Shown: positions 6,748 to 12,536 of the stretch, in pieces | Layout of the letters: each line of letters starts with the position of its first letter | Numbering within the stretch: the first letter of the stretch is position 1 | DNA from: an uncultured bacterium | GTDB lineage: Bacteria > Verrucomicrobiota > Kiritimatiellia > RFP12 > UBA1067 | Length of the DNA: 43,684 bases | Assembly (NCBI GenBank): GCA_902800055.1 | Contig: CADCCW010000014.1 | Span: forward strand, 1 to 43,684 | Direction of reading: 5' to 3' | Notes under the pieces: model-generated | Seen by the model: the letters and a program-made list of their open reading frames with translations, nothing else | Told to the model about the DNA's origin: nothing | Database searches by the model: none | Translations under genes and position numbers: made by a program

Positions 6748-7739
6748 ACCGCGCCCTTGACAAGCGCCTTCAAATAGCCGTTGGCGAAGAGCCGCCCCAG
6801 CGTAAAATAGCCGGGCACGCAGTTCTCCGCCAACCGGCGGTCACCTTCCATCTCGGGCACGTGGTCGCCGCGCACCGGCACGTCAAGCCCCAGCTCGCGG
6901 TATACGCGCATCAGCGCGAACTGGTCGGTCGTCCCCTGGTCGTGGAAGAGCTCGGTGAAGTCCTCCTTCGTCCCCTCCACGTCGCGGATGTGGATGAACG
7001 CGATCCGCCTCCCGAAATGGCGCGCGGCGGCCTCAAGGTCCACGCCCATCAGCTTGAAGTTCGCCTGGCAGAAGGTGACGGCGTTGGCTTCCGAAGGATA
7101 GATTGCATAGGCGCGGTCGTACGCCTCGACGCTGCCGAAGATGCGCGCGTAGCCGCCGAGCGAGTCCAGGCATGGATCGTCGGGATGCAGCCCCATGCGC
7201 ACTCCCGCCCGCTCCGCCGCCGGCATCACCGCCTTGATGAAGTATTCGTAGTTCGCCCAGACCTGATCAGCCGTCAGAATCAACTCCCCTTCTTCACTTT
7301 GCGAACTTTGCGCGAGACTTTCCTCTAACGAGAAGTAAGTCGCCTTGGCGCCGCCTCGCCCTTCGCGCACGCCCGTCCGCGACCAGCCCTTGCCGACCAT
7401 GAAATTGTAGCAGAGGAGCTTGATCCCGAGTTCACCCATCGACTCCAGCAGCTCGCGATAATGTCCAATCGCCGCTTCCCGTTCCCCGTTCCCCATTCCC
7501 CGTTCCCCGCCAAACTCCTTAATCGGGCTCATGTCGAACGGATCGCCTTCAAGCCCGACGACATTCAGCCCTGCGTCCTTGAGCCGTGCGACAATGGACG
7601 AGAGCGTCTCAAGCCGCCAGGGGTCAGGCAGTCCAGTCAGCTCGGGGTTGACCTTGACGACGACGTCCTCGATGCCCATCTGGAGGCAGAGTTTCCAGAG
7701 CGGATGCGGCTTAGGCGGGACGAACTCAACTATTCTCAT
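6744..7739 (-). CDS. uxuA: Mannonate dehydratase-like protein (UxuA family)
   Basis: UxuA converts D-mannonate to 2-keto-3-deoxygluconate in hexuronate breakdown. Family patterns are clear: CYNFM, RTGVREG, GVRMGLHPDDPCLD, the metal-site region FIHIRDVEGTKEDFTELFHDQG, and DHVPEMEGDRR near the end. The protein has 331 residues, somewhat shorter than the E. coli enzyme. The ATG at 7739 is preferred over a TTG two codons upstream because AGGA lies 8 nt before it. Two low-complexity inserts are present: a GGGAANN heptamer array (about residues 77-88) and a SLAQSSQSEEGE stretch (about 138-150). It may use a related sugar acid, so the exact substrate is uncertain. It follows pyrC by 9 nt. Confidence 0.8.
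   Translation of the reverse strand: MRIVEFVPPKPHPLWKLCLQMGIEDVVVKVNPELTGLPDPWRLETLSSIVARLKDAGLNVVGLEGDPFDMSPIKEFGGERGMGNGEREAAIGHYRELLESMGELGIKLLCYNFMVGKGWSRTGVREGRGGAKATYFSLEESLAQSSQSEEGELILTADQVWANYEYFIKAVMPAAERAGVRMGLHPDDPCLDSLGGYARIFGSVEAYDRAYAIYPSEANAVTFCQANFKLMGVDLEAAARHFGRRIAFIHIRDVEGTKEDFTELFHDQGTTDQFALMRVYRELGLDVPVRGDHVPEMEGDRRLAENCVPGYFTLGRLFANGYLKALVKGAV
7295..7312. repeat. Two tandem copies of a 9-nt unit inside the uxuA-like gene
   Basis: CACTTTGCG followed by AACTTTGCG (8 of 9 bases identical), with another CGAGACTTT just after. On the coding strand this reads CGCAAAGTTCGCAAAGTG and encodes AQSSQS. The stretch is visibly less GC-rich than its surroundings and sits in a loop absent from typical family members. 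Confidence 0.6.
7474..7508. repeat. Heptanucleotide array (about 5 copies) inside the uxuA-like gene
   Basis: Plus strand: one imperfect GCTTCCC unit, then GTTCCCC, GTTCCCC, ATTCCCC, GTTCCCC. On the coding strand it is a run of GGGAANN heptamers, translated as GERGMGNGERE. The same heptamer family occurs in dnaE (17727-17796) and alaS (21098-21174), in the same orientation relative to the gene. Confidence 0.85.
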
Positions 7740-7748
7740 GGTCAATTC

Positions 7749-8837
7749 CTAACTCAGGTGAAGCGAGAACTCCATGCCGTTCCAGGGGCAGTTGCGGGAG
7801 CGCGAGGCGAAGCCGGCGACGTCGACCGGGCGCGGCGAGCCGACTTCAAACCGGCTCTGGGCAGTCACCCGCCCCGCGAGGTCGCGCGGCAGGAGCGAGA
7901 GCGGCAAGTCGTGCCAGGCGCGGGCCCAGGCGTCGACCGCCATTCCCTCGCCTTCCACCATCACCGCGTAGGTCGCAGCCGCGGCAGTTTCGAGTCCGAT
8001 GATGCCGTTCGCGGCCGCGGCGAATCCGCCGGCCTTGGCCTCGGCGGTGTGCGGGGCGTGGTCGGTCGCGAACATGAGCACGCCGTCCTTCACCGCACGC
8101 CGCAGCTCGGCGCGGTCATCGCGGTTGCCGAGCGGCGGAGCCATCTTGTAGTTCGCGTCGTCCGCCTCCAGCTCGTCGCAGGCGAAGACGAGGTGGTGCG
8201 GGGTGGCCTCGGCGGTGACCGGCAGTCCCTCGCGCTGCGCCGCCCGCACCAGTTCCACGCCCTCGGCGGTGGAGATGTGCTGGACGTGGAGCCGACAGCC
8301 GGTCTCGCGGCAGAGCGAAATGTCGCGGCGAATCGCCGCCGCCTCGGCCTCGGCCGAAATCACCTTCAGCCCCAGCCTGCGGGCAAGGGGACAGTCCCTG
8401 ATTACGCCGCCATCCACGAGCCGCGGGTCGAGCGCGTGCTGCGAGACGACGAGCCCCAGCGCGGCGGCGCGGCGCATCGCCTCTTCCATCACCGCGTCGT
8501 CGCACACATACGAGCCGTCGTCGGTGAAGAACGCGGCCCCGGCCTCGGCGAGCGCCTCGAGGTCCGCCACCTCGCCGCCGAGCCGTCCCTTGGTGATGCA
8601 GGCGGAGGGGAACAGGAGCGGAGCGCCGTCGCCGAGCGCGGCGCGCGCCTCAAGCTGATGGCGGATGACCGCGGGGGAATCACACGCCGGCGAGGTGTTG
8701 GGCATGGTAACGACCGCGGCGAATCCGCCGCGCGCGGCGGCGGCGAGTCCGGTCGCGGTCGTCTCCGCCGCCGGAGTTCCCGGGTCGCGGAAGTGGACGT
8801 GCACGTCCACGAAGCCCGGCAAGGCGAGGACGGACAT
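7749..8837 (-). CDS. pyrC: Dihydroorotase, lacking the usual N-terminal segment
   Basis: Closes N-carbamoyl-aspartate to dihydroorotate in pyrimidine synthesis. The 362-residue protein has GFVDVHVHFRDPG with the HxH metal pair, MPNTSP, FFTDDG, the metal His in HVQHIS, the catalytic ATDHAPH and a family-typical end (SRSRNCPW). Family members normally carry about 50 residues of beta-sandwich before the HxH motif; here the protein starts nine residues before it, and I see no usable earlier start because the frame upstream belongs to fucU. The ATG at 8837 lies 4 nt after the fucU stop, with TGAGG just before it. The related allantoinase/hydantoinase family is a less likely alternative. Confidence 0.85.
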   Translation of the reverse strand: MSVLALPGFVDVHVHFRDPGTPAAETTATGLAAAARGGFAAVVTMPNTSPACDSPAVIRHQLEARAALGDGAPLLFPSACITKGRLGGEVADLEALAEAGAAFFTDDGSYVCDDAVMEEAMRRAAALGLVVSQHALDPRLVDGGVIRDCPLARRLGLKVISAEAEAAAIRRDISLCRETGCRLHVQHISTAEGVELVRAAQREGLPVTAEATPHHLVFACDELEADDANYKMAPPLGNRDDRAELRRAVKDGVLMFATDHAPHTAEAKAGGFAAAANGIIGLETAAAATYAVMVEGEGMAVDAWARAWHDLPLSLLPRDLAGRVTAQSRFEVGSPRPVDVAGFASRSRNCPWNGMEFSLHLS

Positions 8838-8841
8838 GCCC

Positions 8842-9261
8842 TCAGCCAACCGGGGTGACGCCCTTCTTGACGAAGACGTTGCCGTACTTCGCCGTCTCGC
8901 CGGTCTGGACGACCGCGAACGCGCGCTTGGCGCGGGCGTAGAGCTCGTCGCGGGAGACGAACTCGATCTCGCCCTTGTAGTCGAGCGCCTTGCGGATGCG
9001 CGCCTCGACGTCGGGGTCGAGCGTATCGCCCGGCACCGGCGCGGTCATGATGACCGGCGTCGCGTAGCTGTCCAGCTCGATGAGCGGGGCGACGCCCTTC
9101 AGCACCCGGTCGACGCTGACACCGTCGGCGCGGATGAGCTCGCGCGCGTTCGTGCGCCCGGGGAAGTGGGCGTCGGCGAAGAGGATCTCGTCCCCATGCC
9201 CCATCTCGGCGAGCGCCTTGAGGAGTTCGGGCGAAACCACTGGATCTATTCCCTTTAGCAT
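8842..9261 (-). CDS. fucU: L-fucose mutarotase-like protein (RbsD/FucU family)
   Basis: RbsD/FucU proteins interconvert anomers of fucose, ribose or similar sugars. The 139-residue form starts MLKGIDPVVSPELLKALAEM and has the family signature GHGDEILFADAHFPG near residues 22-36; C-terminal motifs YGNVFVKKG match the family. The ATG at 9261 has AAAGGA 7 nt upstream. The frame stays open to a GTG at 9390 that overlaps the previous gene's stop (GTGA); starting there would add 43 residues with a Tat-like leader (LTRKGFISAAGAAAV). I annotate the shorter form. The neighbouring mannonate dehydratase-like gene fits sugar catabolism. Confidence 0.85.
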   Translation of the reverse strand: MLKGIDPVVSPELLKALAEMGHGDEILFADAHFPGRTNARELIRADGVSVDRVLKGVAPLIELDSYATPVIMTAPVPGDTLDPDVEARIRKALDYKGEIEFVSRDELYARAKRAFAVVQTGETAKYGNVFVKKGVTPVG

Positions 9262-9386
9262 ACCTGTTCCTTTCTTCGTTCTTGGTTCTGAAACCGATGT
9301 CGGCCGCCGCTCCGCCGCCAGATACGCCCCCGCGCCGCAGACCGCGGCAGCTCCCGCGGCGGAGATGAACCCCTTGCGCGTGAGCT

Positions 9387-9821
9387 TCACGGGAACGGCT
9401 CCTCGTCCCGCAGACCCTCGGGACGCGGCAGCGGTTCGAGCCCGCGCTCGGCGAGTCTGGCGTTGACCCCTTTCCAGACATTGTAGCGAAACGCCTCCGG
9501 CGCGCGGTAGACCGCCTCGGCGGCGCGGTTGCGGAAAGCCTCCGCCGCGTCGGCGGAAAGCGCCGGCAAAGACTGGCCGCCGCCCGCGCCATGCGAGCGT
9601 CCGGCCAGTTTCACCGCCAGCACAAAGACGAGCGCAAGCAGCACCGCGTAGCCAGCCGCTATGGCCCACGGCCGCCAGTTGAGCGGATCGTCGCCGATGA
9701 CGCGGTAGGGGCGGATTCCCTGCTTGCGAAGCTGCAGATAGGCGTCGTTGCGGTTCCGCGCCTTGATATCGCCCTCGCAGTTTCGGTTGTTCCGGTCCTG
9801 GTATAGGTACTTATACGTCAT
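9387..9821 (-). CDS. Small single-pass membrane protein with a GspF-like N-terminus
   Basis: A 144-residue protein of unknown function. Residues 1-43 (YKYLYQD... EGDIKARNRNDAYLQLRKQGI.P) follow the pattern of the first domain of GspF/PilC-type proteins, where a short sheet is followed by an A...L...GI.P helix, but the rest of that family is missing. One transmembrane helix follows at about 52-71, then a soluble, mostly helical tail. The -10 hexamer TATAAT ends 8 nt before the ATG with no ribosome-binding site, so the mRNA is probably leaderless. Its stop overlaps the GTG that would begin the extended fucU form. Confidence 0.6.
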   Translation of the reverse strand: MTYKYLYQDRNNRNCEGDIKARNRNDAYLQLRKQGIRPYRVIGDDPLNWRPWAIAAGYAVLLALVFVLAVKLAGRSHGAGGGQSLPALSADAAEAFRNRAAEAVYRAPEAFRYNVWKGVNARLAERGLEPLPRPEGLRDEEPFP

Positions 9822-9829
9822 CGGCGTAG

Positions 9830-9838
9830 ATTATACCA
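9830..9838 (-). promoter_or_regulatory. Extended -10 promoter overlapping the rsmI stop codon
   Basis: TGGTATAAT on the minus strand; its internal TAA (9831-9833) is the stop codon of rsmI. The hexamer ends 8 nt before the ATG at 9821. No convincing -35 is seen. Confidence 0.65.
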
Positions 9839-10538
9839 TATTTTCGGGCGAAGCGCGGCGGAACTTGGGGTTGGCGCCGGCGATCACCACCGCAATTTCC
9901 CCCTTCGCCTTCGCCCCGGCGAACTCCTTCACGAGGTCGGAGAGGTAGCCGCGCGAGACGCGCTCGTGCAGCTTGGTGAGCTCGGCGCAGACCGCGGCCT
10001 CGCGGTCGCCCAGCACCTCCAGCGCCGCCGCGAGCGTGGCACCGACGCGGTATGGCGACTCGTAGAGAACAAGCGTATGCTCGCTCGCGGCGTCCTCGGC
10101 GAACCAGTTGCGCAGCGCGCCGGGTCCGCGCGGCGGAAAGCCGCGGAAGGTGTAGGACGAGGTCGGCAGCGCGCTCATGAGGAGCGCCACCTCCACCGCG
10201 CACGCGCCCGGCAGCACCTCGTAGGCGAGGCCCTCGCGCGCGCAGGCGCGGAGCAGCCGGTAGCCGGGGTCGGAGACGCCGGGGTAGCCGCCGTCGGAGC
10301 AGAGTGCGACTTCCGCGCCGCCGCGGAGCAGCCCCAGCACCCGCTCCTCGACGCGCTCCTCGTTGCCTTGGCGGTAGGAGAACATCTCCGCCGGGCGCGG
10401 CACGCCGAAGTGCGAAAGGAGCTGCCAGGTGCGGCGGGTGTCCTCGCAGGCAATGGCCTGCGCGGACCTGAGCGCGTCAAGCGCACGGGGCGAAAGGTCT
10501 CCGAGGTTCCCGATCGGCGTGGCGATTACGTGCAGCAT
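9831..10538 (-). CDS. rsmI: 16S rRNA (cytidine(1402)-2'-O)-methyltransferase RsmI
   Basis: Methylates the 2'-OH of C1402 in the decoding centre of 16S rRNA, using SAM. The 235-residue protein has ATPIGNLGDLSPRAL at the start, CEDTRRTWQLLSHFG, the GYPGVSDPGYRL segment, LPGACAVEVALLMSALP and FRGFPPR, all typical of the tetrapyrrole-methylase fold of RsmI. It is somewhat shorter than the E. coli protein at the C-terminus. The ATG lies only 11 nt after the encoded CCA end of tRNA-Leu, with no ribosome site, so it must be released from a tRNA-mRNA cotranscript. Its stop codon is part of the next gene's -10. Confidence 0.93.
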   Translation of the reverse strand: MLHVIATPIGNLGDLSPRALDALRSAQAIACEDTRRTWQLLSHFGVPRPAEMFSYRQGNEERVEERVLGLLRGGAEVALCSDGGYPGVSDPGYRLLRACAREGLAYEVLPGACAVEVALLMSALPTSSYTFRGFPPRGPGALRNWFAEDAASEHTLVLYESPYRVGATLAAALEVLGDREAAVCAELTKLHERVSRGYLSDLVKEFAGAKAKGEIAVVIAGANPKFRRASPENMV

Positions 10539-10549
10539 GGGTTTTGAAG

Positions 10550-10634
10550 TGGTGCTCGGGGCGGGACTCGAACCCGCAAGGATCTCTCCACATGCACCTC
10601 AAGCATGCGTGTCTGCCAATTTCACCACCCGAGC
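10550..10634 (-). tRNA. tRNA-Leu (anticodon GAG)
   Basis: The 85-nt minus-strand sequence folds as a type II tRNA: acceptor GCTCGGG/CCCGAGC, D arm GTG...CAC, anticodon arm CATGC-TTGAGGT-GCATG with anticodon GAG, a long variable arm with GGA/TCC pairing, and T arm GCGGG-TTCGAGT-CCCGC. Discriminator A and the CCA end are encoded. The long variable arm and GAG anticodon identify leucine (CUC/CUU codons). Confidence 0.96.
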
Positions 10635-10654
10635 AGGGTCGCAAAACAGCGTGT

Positions 10655-10684
10655 AGTATACCAAAAATCGCCGCCTCCGCGCAA
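10655..10684 (-). promoter_or_regulatory. Promoter of tRNA-Leu and rsmI
   Basis: Minus strand: -35 TTGCGC (10679-10684), 18-bp spacer, extended -10 TGGTATACT with hexamer at 10655-10660. The CCCCCTTGCGCG block and TATACTACAC are shared with the rRNA promoter. The -10 ends about 20 nt before the tRNA 5' end. Confidence 0.75.
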
Positions 10685-10705
10685 GGGGGCAAATTCCGCC
10701 GCGCT

Positions 10706-11383
10706 TTAGTGCGTAGCGACGCCGCAGATGCCGTCGGAAAGGCCGGCGCGGACGAGCGCGTAGCGGCGCGAGCCGTCGGGGTAGACGAGAATCGCGGCGG
10801 AATCGAGGAAACGCGGCCAGTTCGCGCGGGAGAACTGCGGGATCGCGCCGCGCGCGGCGAGCAGCGCCGCGATGTAGCAGTCGTGGGTGGAGGCGATCAA
10901 AAGCCGCCGCTCCAGCCGCTCCAGCAGCCAGCGCTCGCATCTGTCCGCCGAGGCGGCGAGCGGACGGAAGCCGGGGAGAGACCCGGTCGCGTAGTATTCG
11001 CAGCACGCCTCGAAGAAGTCCCGCTCCTTGAACACCTTCAGCACAATGAGCGGATCGTCGTAGTAGAACGACCCGTTGCCCAAGAGCTCGTCGACCGGAA
11101 TCGCCGGCGACTTAACCCCCATCCCCTCCGCAATCGCCGCGGCGGTCATCCGAGTGCGCCGGAGCGGGCTGGAGACGAAGGTGACGTCGTCCCGAAACTC
11201 CGCAAGCATGGCGCCGAAGCGGAGCGCAGTGGCCATGCCCGCCTCGGTAATCGGCAGCTTGTCGCCGAAGGTGGGGTCGTCGTGGTCGATCTTCGGGCGC
11301 TCCGCGTGGCGCACCTGCAGCACCGCGCGCGCGCCGCGGCGAAGTTCCGCGGCAAACTCGCCGACGGTCATTTCCCCTTCCAT
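10706..11383 (-). CDS. Histidine phosphatase family protein
   Basis: A 225-residue member of the phosphoglycerate-mutase-like superfamily, which uses a phosphohistidine intermediate. The catalytic motif appears as LQVRHAERPK (RHG is replaced by RHA, as in many SixA- or acid-phosphatase-like members); SSPLRRTRMTA and the second catalytic His in ASTHDCYIAALL are present. The substrate cannot be told from sequence. The start overlaps the end of the DUF167 gene by 16 nt; a second ATG at 11371 with GGAAGGGGA before it is an alternative start. Confidence 0.8.
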   Translation of the reverse strand: MEGEMTVGEFAAELRRGARAVLQVRHAERPKIDHDDPTFGDKLPITEAGMATALRFGAMLAEFRDDVTFVSSPLRRTRMTAAAIAEGMGVKSPAIPVDELLGNGSFYYDDPLIVLKVFKERDFFEACCEYYATGSLPGFRPLAASADRCERWLLERLERRLLIASTHDCYIAALLAARGAIPQFSRANWPRFLDSAAILVYPDGSRRYALVRAGLSDGICGVATH

Positions 11384-11670
11384 CCGCCCTCCTCCGCCGC
11401 GCGCAGTTCCGCCGCGCCAAGCCCCGCAAGCAGGATGCGCTTGCTCTTCGAAGTCTCGCCGCCGACAAAGCTCACCCGGCTCTTCGGCAGCGAGAAGAAG
11501 TCCGCCAGCGTCTCCACCAGCTCCTTGTTCGCCTTGCCGTCGACCGGCGCCGAGCGGATCCGCACCTTGAGCGAGTCGCCGAGGACGCCGTCGACGCCGC
11601 TACGCGACGAACGCGGCTGCGCCCGCACGTTCAACACCACCCCTTCCGCCGTCTCGCTGTAATAAGCCAT
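11368..11670 (-). CDS. DUF167 (YggU-type) small protein
   Basis: A 100-residue protein of the DUF167/YggU family, whose function is unknown. Visible family features are VVLNVRAQPRSSRSG, DSLKVRIRSAPVDGKANKELVETLADFF and RVSFVGGETSKSKRILL. The ATG at 11670 is preceded by GAGGAG 7 nt upstream. It lies 14 nt after thiD and overlaps the histidine phosphatase start. Confidence 0.9.
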   Translation of the reverse strand: MAYYSETAEGVVLNVRAQPRSSRSGVDGVLGDSLKVRIRSAPVDGKANKELVETLADFFSLPKSRVSFVGGETSKSKRILLAGLGAAELRAAEEGGWKGK

Positions 11671-11684
11671 CCGCACACTCCTCT

Positions 11685-12536
11685 TCAGACCATCGGAGCA
11701 AAGCCCAACACCCCGCAGCCGTCCCCGACCAGGTACGAGCCCGCGATGGCGCGGTGGACGTGCTCCTTCGCGCCAGCGACCGCCGCCTCGATTCCGTGCC
11801 CAAGCGCCAGTTCCGCCGCGAGCGCCGCGGCAAGCGTGCAGCCGGTGCCGTGGGTGGATACTGGATTCTCTATCCACGGAAGCGGAAACTCGCGGACGGC
11901 GAACGAGCCGTCGGACGCGCGCGTGCAGAGGACGTCCACCGCCGCCTGGCCGGAGCCGTGGCCGCCCTTCACCAGCGTTGCACAGCCGTAGCGGCCGCAG
12001 ATCTCCCGCGCCAGCTCCGCCGCGTGGGCGGCGTCGGCGCCGCGGGCGCCGTCCGCAGGGTCGAGCCCGCACAGCGCCTCCGCCTCGGGCAGGTTGGGGG
12101 TGGCAATCGTCGCGAGCGGCAAGAGCCGCCGCTTGATCGCCTCCACCGCATCCTCGGAGACGAGCCGCACGCCGCTGGTGGCGATCATCACCGGGTCGAT
12201 CACCTTGGCGATCTCGGGATGCGCCGCGATCCGCGCGGCGATCGCCTCGATCGCGGCGACATCGGCGAGCATGCCGGTCTTCAGCGCGCGAATGGAGTAG
12301 ACGCCCAGCACCGCGTCGAGCTGCGCGGCGACGAAGTCGGCCGGAACCGCCATCACGCCGCTTACGCCGGACGGATTCTGCGCAGTCAGCGCGGCAAATA
12401 CGGTGCAGCCGTGGAGGCCGTAGGCGTGGAACGCACGCAAGTCGGCCTGGACGCCGGCGTTGCCGCCGGAGTCGCTACCGGCGATGGTCAGGCAGCACGG
12501 CGCGACGGACGCGGGACTATTTGAGTTCGACTTCAT
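11685..12536 (-). CDS. thiD: Hydroxymethylpyrimidine/phosphomethylpyrimidine kinase ThiD
   Basis: Phosphorylates HMP and HMP-phosphate in thiamine synthesis. The 283-residue protein has the ribokinase-fold signatures LTIAGSDSGGNAGVQADL, TVFAALTAQNPSGV, the KTGML stretch, the VIDPVMIATSG motif, and the anion-hole/catalytic motif ENPVSTHGTGCTLAAALA. The ATG lies inside the last codons of the upstream glycosidase gene (20-nt overlap) without a clear ribosome site, so a start slightly downstream is possible. No other thiamine genes are near. Confidence 0.92.
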   Translation of the reverse strand: MKSNSNSPASVAPCCLTIAGSDSGGNAGVQADLRAFHAYGLHGCTVFAALTAQNPSGVSGVMAVPADFVAAQLDAVLGVYSIRALKTGMLADVAAIEAIAARIAAHPEIAKVIDPVMIATSGVRLVSEDAVEAIKRRLLPLATIATPNLPEAEALCGLDPADGARGADAAHAAELAREICGRYGCATLVKGGHGSGQAAVDVLCTRASDGSFAVREFPLPWIENPVSTHGTGCTLAAALAAELALGHGIEAAVAGAKEHVHRAIAGSYLVGDGCGVLGFAPMV

